A model generated the notes under the pieces. That model made no database searches, was not told the origin of the DNA, and saw only the letters and a list, made by a program, of their open reading frames with translations. From Clostridia bacterium (lineage in GTDB: Bacteria > Bacillota > Clostridia > Christensenellales > Aristaeellaceae): a stretch of DNA of 64,000 nt. This document shows positions 1 through 8,460 of this stretch, piece by piece. Positions within the stretch are counted from its first letter, which is position 1; every line of letters starts with the position of its first letter. Position numbers and translations under genes: made by a program. The stretch is taken from assembly GCA_017524725.1 (NCBI GenBank), contig JAFXUZ010000004.1:36155-100154 (forward strand), in the 5' to 3' direction.

Positions 1-198
1 GACGACGCAGCCCCAGGCAAAAAGGGGAAGGGCGATGCGGCCGAAGAGCCGCATTTCGTTGTAAAACGGCGCGTTCCTGAAAAACAGGATGGCGGCGTGA
101 TCGATCAGCATGAAAAAAACGGCTGTGAGCTTGACAAGGCCGGTACAGGTATTGCCCGTAATCTCATCCTGCACAGCTGCGGGGGAGGGGGACTGCAA
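1..198 (-). CDS. TraX-like membrane protein, N-terminal part (cut by window edge)
   Basis: Read on the minus strand from a TTG at 196-198, preceded by GAGGTGA at 204-210 with a 5-base gap. The frame stays open for 66 codons to base 1. After a short hydrophilic head it reads LVKLTAVFFMLIDHAAILFF and then RLFGRIALPLFCLGC. The LIDH and GRIA(L/F)P elements are typical of the first two membrane segments of TraX-family acyltransferase-like proteins. Family members have about eight to ten membrane helices, so most of the gene lies outside the window. In chromosomes these proteins are usually orphan membrane acetyltransferase-like proteins, and no specific substrate can be given. The TTG start is inferred from the ribosome-binding site. 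Confidence 0.6.
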   Translation of the reverse strand, partial: MQSPSPAAVQDEITGNTCTGLVKLTAVFFMLIDHAAILFFRNAPFYNEMRLFGRIALPLFAWGCVV

Positions 199-329
199 AG
201 AGATCACCTCGTTTCGGCGAAAGCCGGGGATAACGCTATTGTAGCATGACCGTCCCGCCGTGACCATAGGTTTTCCGGCGCATCGGGTGTTTTTTTGGCA
301 AGTTCCCCCTTGCGCTTTGACCGGACATG

Positions 330-338
330 TGGTAGAAT
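330..338 (+). promoter_or_regulatory. extended -10 promoter of secG
   Basis: TGG-TAGAAT (TGn plus -10 hexamer) lies about 30 bases upstream of the secG start. A weak -35 (TTGCGC at 310-315) sits 17 bases upstream of the hexamer. Confidence 0.45.
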
Positions 339-369
339 CCTTTTGTTTGATTCCAAGGAGGTTGTTTTT

Positions 370-603
370 ATGGCTATCGTGATCAGTATTCTGACGGTCC
401 TGGCTTCCATCGTCCTGATCGTTTCCGTCCTGATGCAGGAAGGCGATTCCGACGGTATCAGCGCCCTGGCCGGCGGCAGCAGCAGCGATACGTTCTTCGG
501 CAGGAACAAGTCCAACACCATTCAGGGCAAGCTGTCCAACATCACCAAGATCTCCGCGACGGTGTTTGTGGTGCTTGCGATCGTCATGCTGCTTGTCAAG
601 TGA
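370..603 (+). CDS. secG: protein translocase subunit SecG
   Basis: This 77-residue protein has two hydrophobic helices (about 1-20 and 54-76) separated by a polar loop containing the SecG-typical VLMQEGDSDGISALAGG stretch and a SDTFFGRNK element. SecG is the accessory SecYEG channel subunit that assists SecA-driven export across the membrane. The ATG at 370 was chosen over an earlier in-frame codon because AAGGAGG sits just upstream (355-361) and because the family starts directly at the first helix. It is monocistronic, with its own promoter and a terminator at 634-668. Many Firmicutes have secG next to rnr and smpB, but here an ABC-F gene follows. Confidence 0.93.
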   Translation: MAIVISILTVLASIVLIVSVLMQEGDSDGISALAGGSSSDTFFGRNKSNTIQGKLSNITKISATVFVVLAIVMLLVK

Positions 604-633
604 CGGACGGGACTTTGGCAAATGTACCCTCGG

Positions 634-668
634 GGGCTGACCTTCGCTGTCAGCCCTCTCTTTTGTTT
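634..668 (+). terminator. rho-independent terminator after secG
   Basis: GGGCTGAC (634-641) pairs with GTCAGCCC (649-656) and is followed by a T-rich tract, TCTCTTTTGTTT. Confidence 0.75.
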
Positions 669-700
669 CTGCGTCTTTTCATGCGGGAAAGGCTGGACTT

Positions 701-2626
701 ATGATCATTCTTGAGATAAGCGGAATAGAAAAATCCTTCGGTGGCAACCAGGTGCTGAAAAACGTCAGCATGACGCTGCAAAACGGCCAGAGGATGGGCC
801 TGGTGGGCGTCAACGGCTGCGGGAAGACCACGCTGCTCAGGATCATCGCGGGCCTTGAGGAGGCCGACGGGGGCAATGTCAGCTTTCTTAAGGGCATGCG
901 GATGGGCTACCTGAAGCAGACCTACGTTCCCACCCCCGGGAACACCGTGCTTGAGGAACTGGAGCAGGTATTCGAGCCCGTCAGGCGCATGGAGGAAAGG
1001 CTGAGGGCCATGGAGGAGGAAATGGCCACGGCCCGGGACGCCGACCTTGTCCGCCTGGGGGAGGATTACGCCCGGCTGCAGGAAAGGTTTGAAAAGGCGG
1101 ACGGCTATTCCCGGCATTCCCTTCTCCAGGGCGCCCTCAAGGGCATGGGCTTCGGTGAGGACAGATGGGGCCAAAGCGCCGAAAAGCTGTCGGGGGGAGA
1201 GATGACCCGCCTGGGGCTGTGCCGGCTGCTGCTTGAAAAGCCGGATCTGCTCCTGCTGGACGAGCCCACCAACCATCTGGACCTGGAGGCTTTGACCTGG
1301 CTTGAAAAATACCTGGACGGATACCGCGGCGCGGTGATCGTGGTGAGCCACGACCGTTATTTCCTGGACCGGGTCTGCACCGACATGACGGAGATCCTGC
1401 TTGGCGTCAGCGAACAGTACAGCGGAAACTATTCATCGTATATGGACCAGCGCTCCGCCCGTTTTGAAAGCCGGATGCGGGCCTGGGAGCAGCAGCAGCA
1501 GGAGATCGCACGGCAGGAGGCCGTTATCGCCCGCCTCAGATCCTTCAACCGCGAAAAAAGCATCAAACGTGCCGAAAGCCGGGTGAAGGCCCTGGAAAAG
1601 ATCGAACGGCTGGAAAAGCCCACGGACGAAAAGCAGATCCGTTTTTCCTTCGGCGTCAACCGCAGGACCGGCGAGGACGTATTGGACATCAGGGATTACG
1701 CCAAATCCTTCGGCGAACGGGTGCTGTTTGAGCACGCGGACCTGAAGATGTCCTCCGGGGACCGGGTGGCCCTGATCGGCCCCAACGGCATTGGGAAGAC
1801 CACTTTCCTGCGCTGCCTGATGGGGCTGGAAACGCCGGACGCCGGCACGGTGCGCTGGGGCGCCAACATCGACCTGGGGTATTACGACCAGATGCAGTCG
1901 TCCCTGCACGGCGACAAAACGGTTTTGCGGGAGGTGTGGGACGATTTCGTCCGCCTGAGCCAGACCGAGGTGCGCAGCGCCCTGGGGCTCTTCCTGTTCA
2001 CGGGGGAGGACGTGTTCATGCAGGTAAATGACCTCTCCGGCGGCGAAAAGGGACGGCTGGCCCTGGTCAAAATGATGCTCAGGCGCGACAACGTGCTGCT
2101 GATGGACGAGCCCACCAACCACCTGGACGCCGACAGCCGCGAGGTGCTGGAGGACGCCCTGGAGGATTTCCCGGGGACCATCCTGGCGGTGAGCCACGAC
2201 CGGTATTTCATCAACCGCTTCGCCAACCGTGTGGCCGTCCTGGGACCGGGGGGCATCACGGTGTACCGGGGCAATTACGACGATTACGTACGCGAGATCG
2301 AGCGCCGCGCTTTGGGCCTGGAGACGGAAGAAATGCCCGGCGGGATGACAAAGACCGAGGCACTGAAGGAAAAACGCCGCCAGAAGGCCGCCCGCGAGGA
2401 AAAAAAGGCCCTGAAGGCCCGGGCGGCCGAGGCCGAAAAATATGTGGCGGAGGTCGAGGAACGCCTCGGGGAGCAGGAAAAACAGATGGCCCTGAAGGAA
2501 AACTATGAGAATCCCGACAGGGCCAGGGAGTGCGCCAGGGTCTACCGGGAACTGAAGGAAGAACTTGAAAGGGCCTACGCCGAATGGGAGGCCGCCGAGG
2601 AGGCGGCAAACGAAAGCGGGGAATGA
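701..2626 (+). CDS. ABC-F family ATPase (Uup/YdiF-like)
   Basis: This 641-residue protein has two ABC domains and no membrane segment. Walker A motifs are GVNGCGKT at about 36-43 and GPNGIGKT at about 360-367. LSGGE-type signatures lie at about 163 and 445, and both Walker B regions read DEPTNHLD. The linker between the domains is charged and helical, as in ABC-F factors that reach into the ribosomal E site. The C-terminal 100 residues are highly charged (KEKRRQKAAREEKK) and probably form a coiled coil like the Uup C-terminal domain. ABC-F proteins act on translating ribosomes, either as housekeeping factors or as antibiotic protection. Nothing here points to a resistance role. It stands alone, with a terminator at 2671-2712. 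Confidence 0.9.
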   Translation: MIILEISGIEKSFGGNQVLKNVSMTLQNGQRMGLVGVNGCGKTTLLRIIAGLEEADGGNVSFLKGMRMGYLKQTYVPTPGNTVLEELEQVFEPVRRMEERLRAMEEEMATARDADLVRLGEDYARLQERFEKADGYSRHSLLQGALKGMGFGEDRWGQSAEKLSGGEMTRLGLCRLLLEKPDLLLLDEPTNHLDLEALTWLEKYLDGYRGAVIVVSHDRYFLDRVCTDMTEILLGVSEQYSGNYSSYMDQRSARFESRMRAWEQQQQEIARQEAVIARLRSFNREKSIKRAESRVKALEKIERLEKPTDEKQIRFSFGVNRRTGEDVLDIRDYAKSFGERVLFEHADLKMSSGDRVALIGPNGIGKTTFLRCLMGLETPDAGTVRWGANIDLGYYDQMQSSLHGDKTVLREVWDDFVRLSQTEVRSALGLFLFTGEDVFMQVNDLSGGEKGRLALVKMMLRRDNVLLMDEPTNHLDADSREVLEDALEDFPGTILAVSHDRYFINRFANRVAVLGPGGITVYRGNYDDYVREIERRALGLETEEMPGGMTKTEALKEKRRQKAAREEKKALKARAAEAEKYVAEVEERLGEQEKQMALKENYENPDRARECARVYRELKEELERAYAEWEAAEEAANESGE

Positions 2627-2670
2627 GCCGCTGTCCCGTGCCGAGGGACACGGAGCGTATCCCCTGGGAT

Positions 2671-2712
2671 ATCCGGGAACTGTCCTGTAAGGTTCCCGGA
2701 TACTTCTTTTTT
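2671..2712 (+). terminator. rho-independent terminator after the ABC-F gene
   Basis: ATCCGGGAAC (2671-2680) pairs perfectly with GTTCCCGGAT (2692-2701). A T-rich tail, ACTTCTTTTTT, follows. Confidence 0.85.
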
Positions 2713-2773
2713 GGCGAAGGCCGTATCGAAACGGAAAGGCGGTCCCTGGAGCGCACACTGCCGTGATGATTTG

Positions 2774-2800
2774 TTAGCACTCTTTTAAGGTGAGTGCCAA
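2774..2800 (+). promoter_or_regulatory. CIRCE operator (HrcA binding site) of htpG
   Basis: TTAGCACTC (2774-2782), a 9-base spacer, then GAGTGCCAA (2792-2800). This is the CIRCE consensus with one mismatch in the right arm. It ends 7 bases before the -35 hexamer at 2808, so it lies upstream of the promoter core rather than in the leader. Confidence 0.88.
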
Positions 2801-2807
2801 AAAGGGA

Positions 2808-2836
2808 TTGCATTCCCTTGAGGGACGTGGTATAAT
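2808..2836 (+). promoter_or_regulatory. promoter of htpG
   Basis: TTGCAT (2808-2813), a 17-base spacer, then TATAAT (2831-2836). It lies about 70 bases before the htpG start and adjoins the CIRCE element. Confidence 0.85.
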
Positions 2837-2905
2837 GTTCCCCGAAGGCCGGGAAACCGTCCGTTTTTCCAATAAAGAAGTATTCGTACTTTGGAGGCAC
2901 AGGAT

Positions 2906-4819
2906 ATGAGCGAGAAAGAATTCCAGCAGGGCAGCATTTCCATCCACGCGCAGAACATCATGCCGGTGATCAAGCGCTGGCTGTATTCCGACAAGGATAT
3001 TTTTATCAGGGAAATGGTATCCAACGGCTGCGACGCCATCACCAAATACCGCATGGCGACCGGCGCGGGTGAAGAAAATCTGAAGGTGACCGTTACCGTG
3101 GACAAGGAAGCGGGAGAGCTTCGTTTCACCGACAACGGCATCGGCATGACCAAAGAAGAAGTGGAGAAATATATCAACCAGGTGGCCTTTTCGGGCGCCG
3201 AGGAATTTTTGAAGAACTATACCGGCGACGACAAGGGCGGCATCATCGGGCATTTCGGCCTGGGCTTCTACAGCGCGTTCATGACGGCGGACAAGGTGAC
3301 CATCGACACCCTGTCTTATCAGGAAGGCGCAAAGCCCGTGGTGTGGCAGAGCGAGGACGGCATGACCTTCCGTATGACCGAGGGCGGAAGGTCCGAGCGC
3401 GGCACCACCGTCATCCTGCACATTATGGAGGATGAAAAAGAATTCCTGGACGCCTGGAAGGTAAGGGAGATCCTGGAAAAATATTGCGGATACATGAACG
3501 TGCCGATCTATGTGGAGGACCTTTCCTCAGAAAAGGAAAAGGCGGAGGAAAAGGAAAAGCACGAGGCCGAGGCAAAGGAAGACGAGGGAAAGGAGCCTGA
3601 GGTGAAGGACGTCACCCTGCCCGAGCCCAGGCCGATCAACGACACCCATCCCCTGTGGCTGAAGAAGCCCTCCGAATGCAAGGACGAGGAATACAAGGAC
3701 GTCTACCGCAAGCTGTTCCACACCTTCGAGGAACCGCTTTTCTGGATCCACCTGAACGTGGACTATCCCTTCAACCTGAAGGGTATCCTGTACTTCCCGC
3801 GCCTGCGCAGGGATATGGGCGGCCAGGAGGGACAGATCAAGCTGTTCAACCGGCAGGTGTTCGTGGCCGACAACATCAAGGAGGTCATCCCCGAGTGGCT
3901 GATGCTCCTCAAGGGCGTCATCGACTGCCCCGACCTGCCCCTGAACGTGTCTCGTTCCTTCCTGCAGAACGACGGGACCGTCCGCAAGCTCAGCGCCCAC
4001 ATCACCAAAAAGGTGGCGGACAAGCTCCATTCCCTCTTCAAGGAAAACCGGGAGCAGTATGAAGGCTACTGGGACGACATCTCTCCCTTTGTCAAGTACG
4101 GCTGCATGAAGGATCTGAAGTTCCATGAGATGATCAAGGATATCCTGCTCTTCAAGACCACCGACTGCAAATACCTGACGCTGGAGGAATACCGCAGCCG
4201 CAACGGCGGCAAGGTGGACAAGAAGATCTATTACACCACCGAAATGAACCGCCAGGCCGCGGCGGTAAAGCTTTACACCGACCGGGAGATCGACGTGGCG
4301 GTGATGGATACGCTGATCGACCTGAACTTCATGTCCTTCATGGAATATTCCGGGGGCATGGACGGCTGGACCTTCGTGCGGGTGGACGCGGCCATCGACG
4401 GGCTGACCGACGAGAACGCGTCCGACAGCAGCCTGAATGCCGAGGAAATGCAGAAGATGTTCCGCGCCGCCCTGAAGGACGATAAATTGGAGGTCAAGCT
4501 GGAAGCCCTGAAGGACACGGGTCTTCCGCTGATGCTCCTCGAGGACGAACAGATGCGCCGCTACAAGGAAATGAGCGCCATCTACGGACAGGATTTTTCG
4601 ATCCCCGCCAAGTATACCCTGGTGCTCAACCGGGCCTGCGAAACGGTGAAGAACCTGGCCGGGATGCCAGAAGGGGACCTGAGGGACAAGATCTGCCTGC
4701 AGCTCTACGACCTGGCCAGGCTGTCCTCCCGCCCGCTGGAAAGCGACGACCTGAGGAACTTCCTGCACCGCAGCAGTGAGCTGGCGTCGCTCCTTGCTGC
4801 CCGGGAAACCGGGAAATAA
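2906..4819 (+). CDS. htpG: chaperone protein HtpG (Hsp90 family)
   Basis: This 637-residue Hsp90-type ATP-dependent chaperone has its N-terminal GHKL ATPase elements visible: REMVSNGCDAITK (ATP-lid helix with the catalytic-position Glu and the Asn/Asp pair), DNGIGMTKEE, and GHFGLGFYSAF (glycine-rich lid). A Lys/Glu-rich stretch (EKEKAEEKEKHEAEAKED, about residues 210-228) forms a charged linker, which is longer than in E. coli HtpG and recalls eukaryotic Hsp90. The middle domain has the family motif NLKGILYFP. The ATG at 2906 is used because GGAGG lies at 2893-2897. The gene is cytoplasmic, acts in refolding, and is monocistronic. The CIRCE site predicts HrcA-controlled heat induction. It ends at a strong terminator. 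Confidence 0.95.
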   Translation: MSEKEFQQGSISIHAQNIMPVIKRWLYSDKDIFIREMVSNGCDAITKYRMATGAGEENLKVTVTVDKEAGELRFTDNGIGMTKEEVEKYINQVAFSGAEEFLKNYTGDDKGGIIGHFGLGFYSAFMTADKVTIDTLSYQEGAKPVVWQSEDGMTFRMTEGGRSERGTTVILHIMEDEKEFLDAWKVREILEKYCGYMNVPIYVEDLSSEKEKAEEKEKHEAEAKEDEGKEPEVKDVTLPEPRPINDTHPLWLKKPSECKDEEYKDVYRKLFHTFEEPLFWIHLNVDYPFNLKGILYFPRLRRDMGGQEGQIKLFNRQVFVADNIKEVIPEWLMLLKGVIDCPDLPLNVSRSFLQNDGTVRKLSAHITKKVADKLHSLFKENREQYEGYWDDISPFVKYGCMKDLKFHEMIKDILLFKTTDCKYLTLEEYRSRNGGKVDKKIYYTTEMNRQAAAVKLYTDREIDVAVMDTLIDLNFMSFMEYSGGMDGWTFVRVDAAIDGLTDENASDSSLNAEEMQKMFRAALKDDKLEVKLEALKDTGLPLMLLEDEQMRRYKEMSAIYGQDFSIPAKYTLVLNRACETVKNLAGMPEGDLRDKICLQLYDLARLSSRPLESDDLRNFLHRSSELASLLAARETGK

Positions 4820-4850
4820 AAAAGAAGCGCGAAAAATACGCGGAAAACGC

Positions 4851-4902
4851 AAACAGCCGCACCCCCGAAAGAGCTCGTGCCCTTCCGGGGGTGCGGCTGT
4901 TT
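4851..4902. terminator. bidirectional terminator between htpG and the lipoprotein gene
   Basis: A long stem, AAACAGCCGCACCCCCG (4851-4867), pairs with CGGGGGTGCGGCTGTTT (4886-4902). A-tracts and T-tracts at both ends let it serve htpG on the plus strand and the convergent gene at 4910-5791. Confidence 0.85.
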
Positions 4903-4909
4903 GTGCGGA

Positions 4910-5791
4910 TCACGGGGCGGAGAATTCCTGCAGCGTCCGGCCGCCGCGGGTGACGGCGCCTTTGCCGTTTTCGTATACCAGCACCGTCATGCCCGCGCTT
5001 TCATCTTCCGCCATCATGGACGGCAGGCTTTCCGGATCGGGCAGGGCGTCGGAAATGTCGGTGTATTCGACGATCCGCGCCATGTCCCGGCCGACGCAGC
5101 CCCGGGTGACCAGCCAGTTGGGTTCGCTCACATCCCCGCCCTCGTCGTTAAAGAGCGTGGCGTTTTCGGTGACGTCATAAAAATACAGGATGTCCCCGCG
5201 GACCGTGAAGGCGAAGCGTTCCGATCCGCTTTCTTCCCCGTTGAGGTTCAGGGAGATCTGCGCCGTGCCCAGGGAATAATCGGGGCTCAGCATCCAGACG
5301 GCGCTGCGCACGTATTCCCCGCCGCCTTCACGGGAAAAATCGCCCATCAGGTCGGTGACCATGGCCCCGTCGCCGCTTTCATCCTCTTCGCCGCTTTCGT
5401 CCGCTTCCGCGGCGGCGTCAAGCACCGCCTGGTCCATGCCGCTGGCCGTATAGGCGCGGACGGAAGTGATGAGAACGTCGTACCTTGTCATGCCGTTTTC
5501 CTCCCTGCCCGAAACTCCCGTCAGGTCCAGGGCTGCCTGGGACAGGACGTCGCGGGGTACCGTCCACATATAGGAGGCGGTGCAGCGCCCGTTCAGGGCG
5601 GTGTAAACAGGACTGTCAAGGAGCCAGGCCGCCTTCATGCCCGAGTACGCCGCCCGGGTTTCGGGCGTTGACGCGGGGGACGCCGTCGGAGCGCCGCCGT
5701 CCTTCGGGGCGGAGGAGCAGCCGGACAGGGCGAGGGACAAAAACAGGATGAGAAGGACGGACCTAATGGAACGGGGAAAGTTTTTTTTCAT
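4910..5791 (-). CDS. putative lipoprotein of unknown function
   Basis: This 293-residue protein has a clear lipoprotein signal: a basic head (MKKNFPRSIR), a hydrophobic core and the lipobox LSGC with Cys25. A Ser/Pro/Ala-rich spacer follows, so the mature protein is probably tethered to the outer face of the membrane. The remainder is a beta-rich soluble domain with an acidic insert (ADESGEEDESGDGA). I recognise no catalytic motif or named family. It is transcribed alone, convergently with htpG, from a promoter at 5839-5867. It is one of only two proteins in the window with a convincing lipobox. Confidence 0.7.
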   Translation of the reverse strand: MKKNFPRSIRSVLLILFLSLALSGCSSAPKDGGAPTASPASTPETRAAYSGMKAAWLLDSPVYTALNGRCTASYMWTVPRDVLSQAALDLTGVSGREENGMTRYDVLITSVRAYTASGMDQAVLDAAAEADESGEEDESGDGAMVTDLMGDFSREGGGEYVRSAVWMLSPDYSLGTAQISLNLNGEESGSERFAFTVRGDILYFYDVTENATLFNDEGGDVSEPNWLVTRGCVGRDMARIVEYTDISDALPDPESLPSMMAEDESAGMTVLVYENGKGAVTRGGRTLQEFSAP

Positions 5792-5838
5792 TTCGCTTTA
5801 TTCCTCCGTGTCAGGAAACAGTGTCTTTTCCAAGGGGC

Positions 5839-5867
5839 ATTATAATATAGGTCGGCGGCAAACGCAA
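5839..5867 (-). promoter_or_regulatory. promoter of the lipoprotein gene
   Basis: On the minus strand TTGCGT (5867-5862), a 17-base spacer, then TATAAT (5844-5839), about 48 bases before the start codon. Confidence 0.65.
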
Positions 5868-5894
5868 GGCGGGGGCAAAAGACGGCGAGCCCGC

Positions 5895-5923
5895 TTGCAA
5901 AGCCGTGCGGGGGATGGTAAAAT
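5895..5923 (+). promoter_or_regulatory. promoter of rarA
   Basis: TTGCAA (5895-5900), a 17-base spacer, then TAAAAT (5918-5923), ending 30 bases before the rarA ATG. Confidence 0.65.
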
Positions 5924-5953
5924 GCCTTTGAAAACTGCCCCGGGAGGGTGAAT

Positions 5954-7285
5954 ATGAGCCTTTTTGACCATATGGACGGCAGCGGGGGTCTTACGCCCCT
6001 GGCCGACAGGATGCGTCCGGAGACCCTGGACGATTTTTTCGGGCAGGAGCATATCGTCGGCAAGGGACGGCTCCTTCGCCGGGCCATCGAAGCGGACCGG
6101 ATGACCAGCTGCATCTTTTACGGGCCGCCCGGGTGCGGCAAGACCACCCTGGCGTCCATCATCGCCCATACCACTTCGGCGGCTTTTGTCAGGCTGAACG
6201 CCGTGACGACCGGCGTCGCAGAGGTACGGGAGGAGATAATCAAGGCCCGGGACAGGAAAAAGATGTACGCCCGGGCCACCTATCTCCTGCTGGACGAGTG
6301 CCACCGATGGTCCAGGGCCCAGAGCGATTCCATCCTGCCCGCCATGGAGGACGGCAGCATCCGGCTGATCGGTTCCACCACGGAGAATCCGATGGTGTCC
6401 ATGACGCCCGCTATCGTGTCCCGCTGCCGTGTGTTCGCTTTCCGCCCGCTGACGGAAAAGGAAGTCCTGGACATCATGCGGCGGGCCCTTTCAGACAGGG
6501 AAAAGGGCCTTGCGGACATGAACGTGGATTCTGACGAGGACGCGCTTTGCCACATTGCCGCCATGGCCGGGGGCGACGTCAGGAGCGCCCTGAACGCCCT
6601 GGAACTTGCGGCCCTGACCACCCCTGTCAGGAACGGACGCATCCGCGTGGACCTTTCCGCCGCGGAGGAGAGCAAACAGAAGCCCCAGCTTCGATGCGGG
6701 GAGACCGAATATTATGACATGCTTTCCGCTTTCTGCAAATCCATGCGGGGCGGAGACAGCGACGCGGCCCTTTTATGGTTTTCCAGGCTCCTGTACGCCG
6801 GGGCGGACCCGCGGCTGATCGTAAGAAGGATCATCGTCCATGCCAGCGAAGACGTGGGCCTGGCCAATCCTGCCGCCATGCTCCAGGCTGCGGCCGCCGC
6901 CACCGCCCTTGAAACGGTGGGAATGCCCGAAGCACGGGTCTCCCTGGCACAGGCAGTCATCGCCGTGGCCGAGAGCCCCAAATCCAACAGTGTATCCGCG
7001 GCCATGGAGGCGGCGAGGAGGGACGCGGAGGCCGGGCGGTGGGGGGAGGTACCTGCGCACCTGAGGGATTCGCATTATGCGGGAAACGAGCGCCTGGGTG
7101 TCACCACGAACAGGGATTATCTGTATCCGCACGATTTCCCGGGGCATTTCGTCCGCCAGCAGTACATGCCCGACGATATGGTCGGCACAGTGTATTACCA
7201 TCCGGGAGAATTCGGTCCGGAAGCGAAATACGCTCTCAGGCGGGAACAAGGGAACGGAGGAGATTTGCCGCCCGGACGGCGTTGA
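5954..7285 (+). CDS. rarA: replication-associated recombination protein A (AAA+ ATPase RarA/MgsA)
   Basis: This 443-residue AAA+ ATPase works at stalled replication forks and is related to clamp loaders. It has the N-terminal family signature LADRMRPETLDDFFGQEH and Walker A GPPGCGKTT at about 57-65. Walker B is LLDECHRW at about 113-120 (family usually DEIHRF), followed by sensor GSTTENP. The C-terminal half has the RarA-type GADPRLIVRRIIVHASEDVG and HYAGNERLG elements of the tetramerisation region. The ATG at 5954 follows GGGAGG at 5942-5947, and an in-frame GTG two codons earlier overlaps that site and is less likely. The next gene's promoter overlaps its stop codon. Confidence 0.93.
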   Translation: MSLFDHMDGSGGLTPLADRMRPETLDDFFGQEHIVGKGRLLRRAIEADRMTSCIFYGPPGCGKTTLASIIAHTTSAAFVRLNAVTTGVAEVREEIIKARDRKKMYARATYLLLDECHRWSRAQSDSILPAMEDGSIRLIGSTTENPMVSMTPAIVSRCRVFAFRPLTEKEVLDIMRRALSDREKGLADMNVDSDEDALCHIAAMAGGDVRSALNALELAALTTPVRNGRIRVDLSAAEESKQKPQLRCGETEYYDMLSAFCKSMRGGDSDAALLWFSRLLYAGADPRLIVRRIIVHASEDVGLANPAAMLQAAAAATALETVGMPEARVSLAQAVIAVAESPKSNSVSAAMEAARRDAEAGRWGEVPAHLRDSHYAGNERLGVTTNRDYLYPHDFPGHFVRQQYMPDDMVGTVYYHPGEFGPEAKYALRREQGNGGDLPPGRR

Positions 7286-7310
7286 CAGGCAAAAAAACGC
7301 AATATATAAT
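7282..7310 (+). promoter_or_regulatory. consensus promoter of galE
   Basis: TTGACA (7282-7287), a 17-base spacer, then TATAAT (7305-7310): both hexamers match the sigma-70/sigma-A consensus exactly. The -35 overlaps the rarA stop codon. A short hairpin (GCCGC-GAAA-GCGGC) lies in the leader near 7338-7350. Confidence 0.9.
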
Positions 7311-7373
7311 AAGTTTACACGGGAAAAGGGTTTCCGGCCGCGAAAGCGGCTGAATGAAAAGGGGGAAATAGAA

Positions 7374-8387
7374 ATGCGGGTACTTTTGACCGGCGGCGCC
7401 GGCTTCATCGGGTCCCATACCGCCTTAAAGCTGCTGGAGGCGGGCCATGAGGCGATCTCCTTGGACAATTTGTCCAATTCTTCGGCGGAAAGCCTGAAGA
7501 GGGTTTCACGGATCACCGGAAAGCCCGCGCCGCTTTGCGTGGGGGACTGCACCGTGGAGGCGGACGTGGAAAGGGTGTTCCGCGAGTATGCCCCTATCGA
7601 GGCGGTCATCCATTTCGCCGGGCTCAAGGCCGTGGGCGAATCGGTATCCAAGCCGCTGGATTACTACCAGAACAACCTGGATTCCACCTTCACCCTCCTC
7701 AGGGTGATGAAAAAATTCGATTGCCGCACAGTGGTGTTCTCATCGTCGGCCACGGTCTACGGCACCAACCAGGAAATGCCCCTCAGGGAGGATTTTCCGA
7801 CGGGCTGTACCAACCCCTACGGCTGGACCAAGTGGATGAACGAAAGGATCCTGACCGACTGCGCGAAGGCGATGGGGCTGAACGTGGTGCTCCTCAGGTA
7901 CTTCAATCCCATCGGCGCCCATGAAAGCGGCATGATCGGCGAGGATCCTTCGGGGATCCCGAACAACCTGATGCCCTTCATCTGTCAGGTGGCTTCGGGC
8001 AAACTGGAGTGCCTGAACGTTTTCGGCGACGATTATCCGACCCCCGACGGGACCGGCGTGCGGGATTACATCCATGTGTGCGACCTTGCCGAGGGGCACC
8101 TGGCCGCGCTGGAATACGCGGCGGACCATCCGGGCACCGAGATCGTCAACCTGGGTACGGGCACGGGCTACAGCGTCCTGGACATCGTGCATACCTTTGA
8201 AAAGGCCAACGGCCTGACGCTTCCCTACAGGATCGCTCCCCGGCGCCCCGGCGACATCGCCGTCTGCTACGCGGACCCATCCAAGGCCGAAAAGCTTCTG
8301 GGCTGGCATGCCCGCAGGAGCCTGGAGGACATGTGCCGGGATTCCTGGAACTGGCAGAAGAACAACCCCGACGGATACGGGAAATGA
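7374..8387 (+). CDS. galE: UDP-glucose 4-epimerase
   Basis: This 337-residue extended SDR enzyme interconverts UDP-glucose and UDP-galactose in the Leloir pathway and in exopolysaccharide precursor supply. The NAD-binding GxxGxxG motif is GGAGFIGS at about 6-13. The catalytic set is an SSSATVYG segment and Y149-x-x-x-K153 in YGWTKW. Later GalE-type signatures include LRYFNPIGAH and RDYIHVCDLAEGH. The length is typical of the family (about 330-340). The ATG at 7374 follows a GGGGGAAA ribosome-binding site. It is driven by a near-perfect promoter and ends at a terminator, so it is probably constitutively expressed. Confidence 0.95.
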   Translation: MRVLLTGGAGFIGSHTALKLLEAGHEAISLDNLSNSSAESLKRVSRITGKPAPLCVGDCTVEADVERVFREYAPIEAVIHFAGLKAVGESVSKPLDYYQNNLDSTFTLLRVMKKFDCRTVVFSSSATVYGTNQEMPLREDFPTGCTNPYGWTKWMNERILTDCAKAMGLNVVLLRYFNPIGAHESGMIGEDPSGIPNNLMPFICQVASGKLECLNVFGDDYPTPDGTGVRDYIHVCDLAEGHLAALEYAADHPGTEIVNLGTGTGYSVLDIVHTFEKANGLTLPYRIAPRRPGDIAVCYADPSKAEKLLGWHARRSLEDMCRDSWNWQKNNPDGYGK

Positions 8388-8409
8388 ACCGGCGGACTTT
8401 GCCGGATAT

Positions 8410-8449
8410 GCGGAGCGAAGGGGCGGAAGGCCCCGAGCTCCGCTTTTTT
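8410..8449 (+). terminator. rho-independent terminator after galE
   Basis: GCGGAGC (8410-8416) pairs with GCTCCGC (8437-8443), with an inner GGGGC/GCCCC stem. T6 follows at 8444-8449. The tail ends only 11 bases before the TatD start. Confidence 0.8.
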
Positions 8450-8460
8450 GCGGAGGAACT

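Noticed and set aside
2906..4819. Fusion or eukaryotic-type Hsp90 suggested by the charged linker
   Set aside because: The linker is longer than in E. coli HtpG, but the domain order and length are those of bacterial HtpG, and no C-terminal MEEVD-type tail is present.
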